A DNA stretch of 64,000 nucleotides, taken from NCBI GenBank assembly GCA_001599295.1, contig BCGN01000009.1:186001-250000 (forward strand), in the 5' to 3' direction. Each line of letters opens with the position of its first letter. The first letter of the stretch is position 1. This DNA is from Sporopachydermia quercuum (Eukaryota > Ascomycota > Sporopachydermiomycetes > Sporopachydermiales > Sporopachydermiaceae). Of this stretch, positions 8,401 to 18,845 are shown in pieces. The position numbers were made by a program, and so were the translations under genes. Below the pieces are notes generated by a model. It did no database searches. It worked only from the letters and a program-made list of their open reading frames with translations, and was not told the DNA's origin.

Positions 8401-10640
8401 CTAAGAACATATATATACCGTTTGATGTTGATCAGCGCACAGCCAATCAAGACCGAGCAGATTTTGCCAACCAGCAGCCAAACCGAGCCAATAATAGCAA
8501 ATATCGTCAAAATAACCGTCACCAGCAATGCGCTCAGCACCAGAGGTTTCAGCTGAAGCTTATCAATGTTTTCTATGGCGTTTAAGAGGTTCTGGGGGAA
8601 TCCATTCACGTTTTCCTCAGGGTTGATATCTGCATCAGCGTTTTCGTTAATGGGAATGTCAACACGAGCTCCAAGAGCTTCTACAGCAGCAGCAGCCACA
8701 GCCGCAGGAGGTGGATCATTGAATTGAATGTTGAAAGGCAGTTCTAAGCCAGGGTCGGGACCAACAGGGTCAGGTTCCGGCACGGCATCATCCTCCTCCC
8801 GAGCGTCCGCTTCTCTGTGATGATCAGGCATTTGAAATGGTCGTCCTAGAGGATTGAAGACATCTTCAAATGCTCCTGCTTCATTGCCATTGCCATTGCC
8901 ATTGTCATTGCCGTTATAATCATTGTCATTACCATCGTCATTATTGTCGTAATCATCTTCATAATCGTCGTTATCGTTATCATCGTCAGAATCATTGTTG
9001 TTTCTGGCGTCATTCACAAGCTCCCTATTGCTAGGAAGTAACCCTAACTCCACAGCAGCAGCAGACGCTGTGATATTGTCGTTGAACAGATCATCTATCA
9101 ATCTTTTAACTGTGGGATCGCGATAGTAAGCAGAATCATCATTGCTATGGTCGTTCTCATCTTTGACATCGAAATCATTGTTATCATAGTCAATATTGTT
9201 ATTAGTATTGTTGATGTTGCTATTATCATAGTTGTTGACATTACTGTCACTATCAGCATCATCATCACCCACACTTCCATTGGCTCCTCTAAAATTACCA
9301 CTGCTTCCGATAGCATTCGCAACATCAGACGCTAACCTGTCATTTATATTTGCATCTTCATTTGCATCTTCAGCTTGCATTGACTCTTCCTTATGCGGTC
9401 TTCTAGGATTTTTCATAATGGAATCTGTTAAATCATCCAGATACTGCAGTCCCTCCGTTAATGACATATCATCAGGCCAATTGCCATTGGCTCTTAGAGC
9501 GGCATTATTAGTATTATCATTGCCTCCGTCAGGATCACCAAACCTACGCCTACCAAAGAACGGCCGGCCATAGTCGTCAATATCATTATCATTATTATCA
9601 TCAGTTTTGAATTGACGCTTGAGATCATAATCATAATCATAACGGCTGTTCCTACGGGCGTACCAATCATTGGTTTGAGTGCCATTGCCGGCTCTATCAG
9701 CAGTGCTAATGGAGTCATCATCTGACACCTTGGAACGGCTCTTACCTTTCCGCTGACTTCTCTTCTTCTCCGCTTCTATTCTACTCCTTGTTTTCCTTGC
9801 AAGCTTCTCAACATGCATTGTAGTTATTTTCCCAAAATATTCCTTTAGACCATTCTGGAAAGCTTCATCAGATATCATAACTTCGTATAGTAAGACAAAT
9901 GATAATATAGCAATAAACGTTAGAAATATAAACGTTAGGCCCATGGAATAGTCTTTCATCAACTCTTGAAAAGCATCCATTCTATAAACCTCAGCAGAGA
10001 ACTTATCGATTTCTGTTAATTCAAACGTTTTGATAGAAGTTATATTTTGATACAACTGGCCAATTGTATAGAAGCTCGATAGCCTATAGTATTTGGGGAT
10101 CGAGATCGTTGCATTGCTTAACGCTCCAACGATAGCATTCGAAGCGTTGCCATTGCCAGTGATGAACGGATCAGCAACAAAGGCTTCGTCAAAAGAATTG
10201 AGGGCGATTTTCCATAATGATCCAGCAGTAAATGGCACCTGGATTATAAGCAGAGATATCAGTAAAACCACGTTAAACACAACTATCAGCAGTTTCTTTA
10301 CTCTTTCAATAAGCTCTGTGAACAGTGTTGCCAATGGCAGAGAACTTGGCATGTTCTGATCGTATAGTTTGGTGAAATTATATGGTTTGTTGCAAATGTC
10401 GCATTTTGGATCATTGATTTTCCCGCTAGATTTTAGCCATTCCAGCAGGCAATCTTCATGAATGTATTTTATGCTACCACGGCATTTACAGGGATGGTAT
10501 AATGGTTCATCATCAGTGCCTTCGCATCTACAGAACCTGCAAACCGCAGATTCTGGTATTCTTTTTTCGTTGTTGTGGCTTGTAGAATGAGTATTGTTTT
10601 CTGATAATAGATCCGTCATTTCAGTGTTGTCATGCTCCAT
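5424..10640 (-). CDS. SSM4: ERAD-C ubiquitin ligase Doa10/Ssm4 (MARCHF6 family)
   Basis: E3 ubiquitin ligase of the ER and inner nuclear membrane that marks proteins with cytosolic or membrane degrons for degradation. I start it at the ATG at 10640 (1738 residues); the frame is open further upstream only from a TTG. An N-terminal RING-CH domain is clear: C34, C37, C51, C53, H61, C64, C80, C83. Many hydrophobic segments follow, as in the roughly 14-span family. Near the C-terminus, RDRYYRIGEVLVN resembles the conserved C-terminal element with its invariant Asn. S. cerevisiae Doa10 has 1319 residues; the excess here is mainly an Asn/Asp-rich loop (about residues 330-650) between early membrane spans and an 82-residue acidic tail after the C-terminal element. 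Two codons contain N (6182, 6946). Confidence 0.95.
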   Translation of the reverse strand: MEHDNTEMTDLLSENNTHSTSHNNEKRIPESAVCRFCRCEGTDDEPLYHPCKCRGSIKYIHEDCLLEWLKSSGKINDPKCDICNKPYNFTKLYDQNMPSSLPLATLFTELIERVKKLLIVVFNVVLLISLLIIQVPFTAGSLWKIALNSFDEAFVADPFITGNGNASNAIVGALSNATISIPKYYRLSSFYTIGQLYQNITSIKTFELTEIDKFSAEVYRMDAFQELMKDYSMGLTFIFLTFIAILSFVLLYEVMISDEAFQNGLKEYFGKITTMHVEKLARKTRSRIEAEKKRSQRKGKSRSKVSDDDSISTADRAGNGTQTNDWYARRNSRYDYDYDLKRQFKTDDNNDNDIDDYGRPFFGRRRFGDPDGGNDNTNNAALRANGNWPDDMSLTEGLQYLDDLTDSIMKNPRRPHKEESMQAEDANEDANINDRLASDVANAIGSSGNFRGANGSVGDDDADSDSNVNNYDNSNINNTNNNIDYDNNDFDVKDENDHSNDDSAYYRDPTVKRLIDDLFNDNITASAAAVELGLLPSNRELVNDARNNNDSDDDNDNDDYEDDYDNNDDGNDNDYNGNDNGNGNGNEAGAFEDVFNPLGRPFQMPDHHREADAREEDDAVPEPDPVGPDPGLELPFNIQFNDPPPAAVAAAAVEALGARVDIPINENADADINPEENVNGFPQNLLNAIENIDKLQLKPLVLSALLVTVILTIFAIIGSVWLLVGKICSVLIGCALINIKRYIYVLSTGLLSTCKYLLPKAFAEGGLVINSRLARFLTINNSTVAATTTAAATATEVASIHTVYMFWWRFLFSSFSSKLPAEGYHSNHNILDLFLIAVTGAVTTLGVYCAYATYKINNSSKLELALLAKVKLYYVICCSVKLSIRVLVERVLFPIFFGVMLDFAFLSPLFGPRFQLWYLLEEAPGPGYVILLWSLGLLYHVFFSYFISLCREICRSGTFYFIRTNADDMEASFVHEALTQSLASFAYRILVSGGFYVVLVLGVLGCSFWGARYLMPDILPLNILNGDPKFISLGFLAGVLFYFDFSSIFRVYWHVVFQFICSITRMSSFLLGENTEKELGEYKFRNPVLNVLAKVLPVKWFLGPVREDTAYLIANNAEEAEKVLDSYGKAFVRDGCFVRAPGRDNIPLDHESKRFYKVTFENVVLRVEENESKSRRSRLKKAIFKKNFLRLRFRQKKPAVDKKGLKLNEQIGKESDIFFVDHSKNAHGDFDXEIAHLLPYEEREYFEFSMKNDYVVVYRPPHFWRRVLSVLLLIWFFSLLIIAPSVLLSLKIGQLVVGDVLGLNDVEIFTIGVIPVYYILKALFGSISVVNKFFTKLFDRYDIDINNGTVEAADVGNANENDEDNAAVDADAADNDKPINTTSFVHRLTMLLKWVWFTYIKTDSTKRYLLQGGDFIVLAIVFFTASTMAYITRDVVMYKPFSVLFSGARAPEKLSEWYPNRSSSDNGDASGGGKSVGAISFFTSTRXVEYLGYFEDSGLTRFIETVIMISEMNMTEIFVGQNRQGNNNNNNVNYRSKKMFTQYFVPRFKFCLFCLILPDISLRGIFYLMSQWYDRCNSGNPGDSIQIIGYNVCEQLIFSDEKTFDETRRLIGVFIYPVFGVVSHAYQLFQWIQKKVIEFDGMVRDRYYRIGEVLVNADDSEEENEDEDEDKDKDESEGEGGGELDVNGNNREQVWAGRENGYENENEIIDGNGDGDVDGVVLRKEDQEEEDDDEVLLL

Positions 10641-12197
10641 GTTTGATACTGATGATAGAGTGATAGAATAGATGCTTGTGTATCTAGGATCAACAACCGC
10701 GGTAGGTATTTGCTCAGTTGATACGACGTGTGGAGTCCTCTTCACGACCAAGCGAACACCAACAGTGAAAATAAATGTGATTGAAGCAAAGAATCAGCAA
10801 ATGCTACTGAATAGTGAATAGTGTGTGCCTCCCACAAGTTTAATGCAAATGAACTCTACAATCGTTTTCGACTGTTGTGACTTGGCATTCTCAGCTTTCA
10901 CTTGGGATTCAAACAGCTTTCAAATCACCAACTTACACGATGTGTGTATATATATTGAGTTAAATAGTTTAAATGTAATGCAGATTTGTAGATATCACTG
11001 GCATTCATACAAGAAAATAACGTAAGAGCTGACTGAACTGTCAGCAGAATAAGGTTCTAAAATTTTCCATTTTGTATGGATTTGCCATTAAGGAAATAGA
11101 GTTTTGTGTGGGTGAGTAGCATACAGGAAGATGCATAAGAGAGGGAGGAGGATGTATGGAGGCAAATAAGGGATAGATGTATGGTAAAACAAAGGAAATA
11201 ACGGAGTGCAGAAGTAGGAAAATTAGGATTCTGTTTTTGGGCGTTGAGCGGATAAATAAATAATTTTGAGAGAATTATGGTGATAGTAAGCCAGGACTTT
11301 CGGGTAGCTAGTCATAGATTCTGTAAGTAAGTAAGAGATAGTCTGAAATGTATGCATGATAATGCAATGCGGTAAATATGTTGAACCTTATTTAAGCATG
11401 ATGAAAAATTGGAAAAAAGTGTCTACAATTTCGGTGTTTCCGACATTACTACTAGCTACAAAGTATATATATATTTGGGTATAAGGATATGTGAATATTC
11501 AAGGCTATACGTGATCCAACTGTATGTAGAAGTAGGTATTGTCGATAGATAGGTTGCATTGCCATGGCTAAATGCCCAAGGTACGCGATTCATACTGAAT
11601 TGGTTGAACAGCCAAACCGCTCTTGAGAGATAAAGGGAATGCATAAAGCTATCTTGCGATTCCTTTAATATTTTCTTTTCCCATATGCTAGTATCGTATT
11701 TGAAGGCTCAGGAAATCATACAGTATACCATCTGCAACAAAAAATCATCGAACATCGGTCTAGAAGCTAAGCTAAGTTACTATCTATATATCTCTGCAGT
11801 CATAGCGTAGATAGTTGTGCATTGTTCGAAATAAAGGTACTCAATAACATCTTCATGAAAGGAGGCTCCTAACTTTCAACTTAAAGGATTGTGAGCCACG
11901 AATACTGTTCATAGCTAATAAACAACCTAGCATCAGTTGCAAAGAGATGGAGCATTATGATCCACGATGAAATTATGATCCTAAAATGCCGTGACAATTG
12001 ATTGGTAAAACCAATATATCAATACCGTACATGTTCCTCTAGCATGGTTATCTCAGACTTTTTATATAGCCAATGATACGGTTTCTCACAAGAATGCCAA
12101 TAAAAGAATAGCTACTGAGCTATTCGTATCAACAAACTAGCACAACCACCTCCCAACTAGAATTTTCAGTAACCTCCACATATGTCCTACTTGCACA
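10641..12197. other. Long DOA10 upstream region, no gene seen
   Basis: About 1.55 kb between the DOA10 start and the 3' end of CDC26, both on the minus strand. Only short reading frames without family resemblance occur. An ATGCA/TGCAT-rich patch lies at about 11349-11371, like patches in several other intergenic regions of this window. Confidence 0.45.
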
Positions 12198-12392
12198 TTA
12201 TCTTGACCTATTACCCAATATTCTTTCTTGCTTGGACTCGTTGTGTTTAGCATTGGATTCATGAATTCCTATCTTTTCTGATCCATTTTCTCTTGCTTTC
12301 TCTTTCAGTTCTCTTTCCTTCAACTTCTGGTCATCAAATTCCAGCACATCTTCTGCTGATAATTTTAGAACTGTGGCTGGTCGTCTGAGCAT
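12198..12392 (-). CDS. CDC26: APC/C subunit Cdc26 (Hcn1-like)
   Basis: A 64-residue protein starting at the ATG at 12392. It begins MLRRPATVLKLSAEDVLEFD, matching the Cdc26 family signature: an N-terminal MLRR-PT-x-L followed by an acidic helix start, as in fission yeast Hcn1 (MLRRNPTAIQITAEDVLAYD) and human CDC26. The middle is a charged helix rich in Lys/Glu. The end (KQERILGNR) resembles the family's late R-x-x-RIG segment. Cdc26 caps the TPR groove of Cdc16/APC6 and stabilises the anaphase-promoting complex. The frame is open 39 codons further upstream, but that part has no family match, so the internal Met is preferred. The gene is divergent from the cohesin gene IRR1. Confidence 0.85.
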   Translation of the reverse strand: MLRRPATVLKLSAEDVLEFDDQKLKERELKEKARENGSEKIGIHESNAKHNESKQERILGNRSR

Positions 12393-13102
12393 CCTGCAAA
12401 TAGGCGTGGATAATGTATTTATTGTCAGGTATCGTAAGTACGATAAAACAGACCGTTCTCTGTATTGTTGAGTAATCAGAAACCGAGTACAGGCAGGCGA
12501 GTCAAACACTGGCGAAACACGGACGAATCTCTAGCCTTAGGCATATAACAAATAGTTTTTTCCTACTTTCGCCTACAGTATGGACAATTTCCATAAATTG
12601 CATACATACAGAACATTATTCATGTAACATTGTTCCGCTCTTCCTTCAGTTATAACATAGAAGAAGGAACCGGACGGATATCATTGCATTGATAAGAACA
12701 AAACCACCATTCGTGTGATACAAACAAACGATACAGTAAACACATCACGTCTCACTTCATAAGCAACCAAACCACGTGATAACGATAATTTGTCTTACAA
12801 ATCTCCCCCATGCTGTTTTTTCGTGTTTGTAAACTTCTATCCTAACCTATCAATGAATAGTTTCGTGTCGCGTATCTTGTTAATTCCGATATAGATGAGA
12901 AACCTTTTACATTTGCTGATTAAGAAAAGTATTTTCAGATCAATTGATATGAAAAGGGGATTAAACTCTCGTTGGTAGCTGCTTGGTAGAAAATTGTATT
13001 CAGATTGATCATTATTGAGCCAATTTCATTAGTTACTGTTCTCTATGATAGATAGTATAGACCTATCACCAACTAATACTCTCTCTATACTACGTGTTTA
13101 TT
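12393..13102. promoter_or_regulatory. Divergent CDC26/IRR1 promoter region
   Basis: A 710-bp spacer between two divergently transcribed cell-cycle genes. Visible motifs: a CACGTG E-box (12773-12778, in context CACGTGAT, Cbf1-like) and two TTTCGTG words (12819-12825 and 12861-12867). TTTCGTG is the reverse complement of CACGAAA, the core of the SBF (Swi4/Swi6) site. The second is followed at once by TCGCGT, close to an MCB site. Confidence 0.5.
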
Positions 13103-16100
13103 ATGCCGTCAGTAGATAATAACAGTATCAATATGGATCAAAATACTGAAGATGAACATAGCGATAAAATATCTAGTTCTACATTAAGAAGATCAACACG
13201 ACTGCTAGGCCAACAGAGAGAAACTGAAGCTCACAACGGTAAGTTCTAGATACAACAGTTCAATATGAGAATATGATAATACCAAGCATAATTATAAGTA
13301 TATCAAAGTAAGGATAAGATCTAATACTAACATTTTTTGATTATTTTAGAGCCTGAAGAGGAGAATGAAGAAATAGAAGTTGACGAAGAAGAAGCGGAAG
13401 AAGAATTAGAAAGCACAGGCGAAGCCGACTATGATAGTGAAGAAGATGACGATGTGACATATGGAGCTAAACGGAGGAAACAAACAAAAGGATCGAAAGC
13501 TAAGCGTGCGAGAAACCAATCAAAGAAATCTAAGAAGAAGGAGAGTTTGATAGTGCCTGAGAAAACTGAAAACTATCTTTTCGATGCTATCGCTGAAGGT
13601 GATGCTGCTTTCTCTGAATTAGCCGCCTCTTGGTTGGAAAACTACGAAGAAAATGAAATCGAATCTTTAAAAGATCTGCTTAATTTTGTACTGAAATGCT
13701 GTGGTTGTGAAGTTCTATTAGAAAGCCATGACATTGAGAATATTGATTCTGCAGCAGATACGTTAGCAGAGATACAGATTCTATTCAATAAGCAGGCTGT
13801 CTATGAATTCCCATTGTCATCTAAGCTTCCTGCAATGAAAGGTTTCAAAGATAGAGTAAGCGAATTCATTGATCAATTGATAATAGTTGCAGCCCAGAAG
13901 GGTACTCTTTATGATAATGCTTCATTTATGGAAAACGTTGAAACGTGGATTTCAACAATATCAACATCAAATTTAAGGCCTTTACGATACACATCTACCA
14001 TAATATTACTTAGGATTTTACTCAGCTGTTGTGAACAGCTGGCAAGGATTAATAAAGCAATGGAAAGGACCACGAAGCAACAGCAACAGCAATCAGCTAC
14101 AGCAAAGAAATCAAAGAAAATGCAACAACATTATGAAAAGCTTCTTCAGGAACAAGAGTCTCAAATTGAAACTTTGGATAACTTCGTTAGAGACATAATT
14201 GATACAACCTTCATTCATCGTTATAGAGATGTCGATCCGAAAATCAGAACAGAATGTATGAAATCATTGGGTAAACTAATGGATATTTATCCTGACTATT
14301 TTTTTGATGGTCAGTACTTAAGATACTTTGGTTGGGTACTTTCTGATCCTAATGCTGTTACAAGATTGGAGGTAGTAAGAAGCTTAGCAAGACTTTACAA
14401 GAAGCAAGAAATAGTAGTTGGGTTCAGACATTTCACTGAAAGGTTCAAATCACGAATGATTGAGATGGCTTTACTGGACTCTGATTCTAATGTTAGACTA
14501 CATATACTGAATGTATTGATCACGATCAGATCTCTAGGGTTTTTAGAGGACGAAGATTGTTTCAAAGTGCTACGTTTGCTGTTTGATGTTGATGCTAAAA
14601 TCAGAATAGAAGCAGCTAGATTTTTTGCTGACCATGTTAATGAACTATACGAAGAGCTGAAATCAAAACTAGGTAATTTTACGTCTGCCAAAGGTGCTGA
14701 AGGCATTTCTGATTTTATGTTGCAGTTCAAGCTTATTGGGGAAGTCTTGGCAATAGTTTCCAATGAAACTAACGAGGAAAACAATAATCAACGGACATTT
14801 GAATCTGTTTTGAAGGAGATCGATGATTTGAATGACCCAGCTGACAGCCAATTTCAACGGATCAGAGTACTGGCTCCTGCTTTATATTCAGCAGTTGGTA
14901 TAATGAAGAACTGTGAAGAGCTAGTTAAATATCTTCTACTAGATTTCACAAAATACGAGTCAGTTCGGCTGCCGAAACAAACAATGGCCATCCTTGAAAC
15001 AATCAAGCTTGAGCCTGAAGAAGAAAGCGTTTTAATCCATTTACTAGCAGGTATTTATCCTATTTATGTAAACGATGTTAGTTCCAATGCTACCAAGAAC
15101 ACGAACAATACGGCCCCGAAAGCTCTAGCTTCATCTGTTAACAATAGTGATACAGGTGACAAAAATGCAGAACCAGAAGCTGAAGATAGTGCTAAAACAA
15201 ATAATGAAGCAGACAATATGAATAGTACCACAAATCAATCTAAAGAGGATCTGGTGATGAATTTTCCTAGACTAGTATCAAAGTTCCTATCTTCGCAATC
15301 CTGTTTTGCTGGAATCCTTTCATTATTCTGCTCAATTGACTTACAGGAGTATCAAAACGCAGGTCGGGAAACAACTTTTGAAGAGATAATCACTAAGATC
15401 TTTCACGAGTTTATATCTCTATCAACCAACGCAGTCATCTCTCTGTCCAAAAGCTTTACCTCCTTTTTGAATAAATTAGTAGAATCAACCCTTTTCCCTG
15501 ACATCATTAACACCAAAGTTGATGAATATCTCAACACATTGATATCATCATTGAGAAGACAGATCCTTATTGACAATAATGGCAACATCAAAACTTTCGG
15601 CGGTATAGAAGATGTACCCTGTGATGAGACCACTGAGTTGTTAACAAAACTGTTGATTATGGGAACAGTAGTGGATATATCAAAGGGGCTGATATTTGAA
15701 GCTGTTGATGGAAAGCACGAGCAGAGCTCTGGTAATGAAACTACTGTTATAACACAATTGCTGAATGTATTGCAGATCATGTCTTCTGAAACGAGCAGCG
15801 AGGATGCTTCGAGATACAATGAGCTTGCTATTCAAACAGTACGACTTCTATTTTCGTATATAAGCTGGCTATTTGAGAATGCTATTCAGCATAAAATAAC
15901 TGAGAGCAAACTGAGAGTTTTGAAAGAATTCTCTTTCTCCAGTCTAATAACGGTTCTTACTCAGGTTATTGAAAGNACCATAGATTCTGCCTTGAAACTT
16001 GAAACGACAATGGTCTTATCAGATCTACTAACGAGTCAAGTTGTTACTGTCGCTAAAATAAAAGAGTCAGCCGAAGGTGAGAGTTTTGACCTTGATCTGC

Positions 16101-16480
16101 TTACTATAGCAGATTCATTAGATGACAATGTTCAAAAGATAATAATGAAACTGTTCTTGGAACAAGAAGCTAAATATGCTGGACTGACCAATGTTCTTCT
16201 TGATAGAGATGAGGAGGAAGATGTGTATGAAATACCAGAGGAAATTTCTGCTAGCCAGGCTTTACCGTCAGAAGTTAAGAAAGCAGATACCTGGAAACAG
16301 GAGATATTGTTATGTAGATTAGCATTGAAGATCAAAGCCCTATACAAAGCCGGGTTACTTGAGGATGAATATGCTGCGAGACTAGAGTTGAACGTTGAGA
16401 AATTAGGGAATCTTTATAAGACGCTGATTACTGCAACAGATTCTCCAATTGTTCCTGCAGCAGAGCCAACATTCACCTGA
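13103..16480 (+). CDS. IRR1: Cohesin subunit Scc3/Irr1 (STAG/SA family), one intron
   Basis: HEAT-repeat subunit of the cohesin ring that binds Scc1, DNA and Scc2/Pds5 regulators. Exon 1 is 13103-13238 and exon 2 is 13350-16480. The 111-nt intron has donor GTAAGT, branch TACTAAC (13326-13332) and acceptor TTTTAG. The join gives codon GAG and a 1088-residue protein (S. cerevisiae 1150). The acidic N-terminus (about 46-75) and basic Lys-rich patch precede the STAG region. The stromalin conserved domain is visible at exon-2 sequence DPKIRTECMKSLGKLMDIYP followed by RYFGWVLSDPNAVTRLEV. A polar Asn/Thr-rich insert lies around 15080-15240. One codon contains N (15976). Confidence 0.95.
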
Positions 16481-17016
16481 TCATTCAAGGATTAGGCTGC
16501 CTTGAATGGTTGCCTCGAGGTGGTTGATAGGAAGTGGAGATAGGAAGCGAAGTCTTAGATTGCTGCACGATCTGAAAGTTGATACTACTAGTGTAGATTT
16601 ATGTACTTTTATATGATATTATGAGAATTTTCAGCTTAATATACTTTGATAATGTAGTGCTAGTAGTCAATCAACAGAGCAATATATGTAATAATGAGAC
16701 CATTATGTAAAACTGGGGTATTATACATTACATGTAAAACAGACACCATATATGCACTATATGCATGATTATGCATTCGAATATATTATCAAATTACTGA
16801 TGATATAATCAAAAATCCTCAATTTGACTTTCCATTTCGATCTTTCTTGTATCACCATTGATGTGAAGTAAATCACTGTGCAAGAGGAACAGCGATGAGT
16901 TATTGATGAAGAATAGGTCCTTTTTTGCTATTTAACTACTAAAAATGTTAGTAGCAGCTTGAATTTACTTGAATTCAGACAGAGGTTCATTTTAGTAGTA
17001 ACATTGGTCTGTCAAA
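16481..17016. other. IRR1-EMC5 spacer
   Basis: A 536-bp spacer between two genes on the same strand. No gene seen. Contains an ATGCA/TGCAT-rich patch at about 16751-16778. Confidence 0.45.
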
Positions 17017-17610
17017 ATGAATAGCACATCATTATTTTTACTGACGATATCGCTCGTCTTATTATTTCATAGTGGGTGGTCTTCGATGGAAATATGGAAA
17101 ACATCACATTTCATGTCAGAGGATAGATTAACGAGATCAGGTCTACTAGATCTTCCGTTAGATGTATGATATTTTTTTATGATGGGTGCAGAATTGTGCT
17201 AAGCTTGTTTGGAAGGATTGCAGTGTTGCTGCTATAGATTGAACATTGAAAGCTAACAATCAATCATATAGATCAAAATAGAGACACTAGTTGCTTTGTT
17301 TATCTTCTGTGTTGGTGCTGTATTTCTGATTTCCGACAGCCCAGCGTCAAAAGATCCATATGATATCACCAGTGTAAAGGAACTGAAACCAATTATTCTC
17401 AGAAAAGCATTGACTCATGATGAGAAGTATGGATTTGGGTATGTTAATTTTACTGTTTAATACTGGAAGATCAATTTACTAACAAAACCCAACAGAATTT
17501 ATTCTGGTCTNGAAACTAGACCTATTTTCATGGACGTCTTAAAGAAGCGAGCAGAATATGCTGCTTGGGAGAAGAAATCATTAGCAGGTATCAAGGAGAA
17601 GGCTATATAG
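17017..17610 (+). CDS. EMC5: ER membrane protein complex subunit Emc5 (Kre27), two introns
   Basis: EMC5 is part of the membrane core of the ER insertase for tail-anchored and multi-span proteins. Three exons: 17017-17163, 17272-17438 and 17496-17610. Intron 1 (108 nt) has donor GTATGA, branch GCTAAC (17252-17257) and acceptor ATATAG. Intron 2 (57 nt) has donor GTATGT, branch TACTAAC (17477-17483) and acceptor CAACAG. The product has 142 residues (S. cerevisiae 141). The match to Emc5 is clear: LFHSGWSSME after the first membrane span (family LFHSGFSSYE), a second span near residues 51-68, and a C-terminal ETRPIFMDVLKKRAEYAAWE corresponding to the yeast FVDVHMKRKICREW region. In S. cerevisiae EMC5 also lies beside IRR1. 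One codon contains N (17511). Confidence 0.92.
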
Positions 17611-18238
17611 AGAAGCTGTCTATACCAGAGATTCAATTGCGTGTTATGAAGTTAGTGTGAATTTCTCAGCTTATATGTTAGAATTTTGATTGAAATAACC
17701 TGACTCCATTGTGAGCATCTATTGATCAGCAGATGATTTGTAGATAGCCAATAGCCATATTACATCCATAGTGTTTGATTGAGACACGCAATTCGAACTG
17801 CACTGTTTACGGTAATACAACTTGAGTGTAATAGAATTCTAATATTTGCTTTTATATCCTGCTAGAATAGATTTGTAATAGATATTTCACATAGTATTTA
17901 TACCAGTGTCTCATAGCACATCTATGTATGAAAGAATTAATTTTGATTTTTATAGAACAACATGGCCATACTGTTACCTATTACAAAAGCCACGTGATCT
18001 TTCATGTGACATAGTAATATTTAACATTTAACTATATTTCTACTTGTACCTTTCATATATATACTATTTACCGTGCTGATTATTTACTCTCATTCTTTTC
18101 TTTCTAATTAATAATAGTAAGAAGGATAAGAATGGAAAGAATGGAAAAGAGCAAGAATTCAATATAATTCTTCATTACTTTTTAAATTCACTTCAATTAC
18201 TGAATGATATACGATCAGACCAAAAAATTTGTAAGAAA
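17611..18238. other. EMC5 to tRNA-Ser spacer
   Basis: No coding sequence supported. A CACGTGAT word (CACGTG at 17991-17996) lies about 245 bp before the tRNA gene. Confidence 0.4.
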
Positions 18239-18319
18239 GGCACTATGGCCGAGCGGTTAAGGCGAAAGATTAGAAATCTTTTGGGATTTCCCGCGCAGGT
18301 TCGAGTCCTGCTGGTGTCG
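18239..18319 (+). tRNA. tRNA-Ser(AGA), intronless
   Basis: The acceptor stem GGCACTA pairs, with wobble pairs, with TGGTGTC (18312-18318), with discriminator G 18319. The D arm carries GGCCGAGCGGTTAAGGC. The anticodon stem AAAGA/TCTTT frames loop TTAGAAA, with anticodon AGA at 18272-18274. A long variable arm (TGGGATTTCCCG) and T arm (AGGTTCGAGTCCT) follow. The long variable arm is typical of tRNA-Ser, and the whole sequence closely matches yeast tRNA-Ser(AGA). Confidence 0.97.
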
Positions 18320-18326
18320 TCATTTG

Positions 18327-18334
18327 TTTTTTTT
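18327..18334 (+). terminator. RNA polymerase III terminator of tRNA-Ser
   Basis: Eight T residues, 8 nt downstream of the tRNA 3' end. More T-rich sequence follows. Confidence 0.88.
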
Positions 18335-18845
18335 CTATTTTCTATTTTGTATATCTTTTACTATTTTTACTATTTTTTTTTTTAATTTTTTTATTTCCAT
18401 ATTTAAAAGTACTCTCCCATTGTTTCTGTTAAATTTACTTTCAATTAAAGATATAAAAAACAAGCTTATTTAGTATCATCTTTATACTCATTATCTATTT
18501 ACTATAAACAACTTGAGTGATCTGATTGTTTTTGTTTCCAATTGTGTTGACATGACTCTACATTCTCTTTGTTTGATATTTTGTTGAATCATCAGTATCT
18601 TCTTTTTCTATAGATTAGAATTTTTATATGCTACTTTCGCAATCCTCGCCTTTGTCGAAATCTATACTTCTTTGACTTGTAAAATACAATTAGATCTATT
18701 ATGGGAGGAGCTCTCAGATGAATAGTATAGTATGGTTACTCCATGTAAAGAGAATTCAGTTATGTGATGCTAATTTAACAAAAGAAAATGAAAAACAATA
18801 ATCCAATATACAATGGAAATGAGAAGATAATTCTATTCCTTAGTA
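18335..18845. other. T-rich spacer downstream of tRNA-Ser
   Basis: About 510 bp of strongly T-rich DNA on the plus strand, running into the 3' end of the minus-strand ArfGAP gene. No gene seen. Confidence 0.4.

Noticed and set aside
8900-9700. Several overlapping antisense ORFs across DOA10
   Set aside because: They are shadows of the Asn/Asp-rich coding repeat, which lacks stops on the opposite strand.
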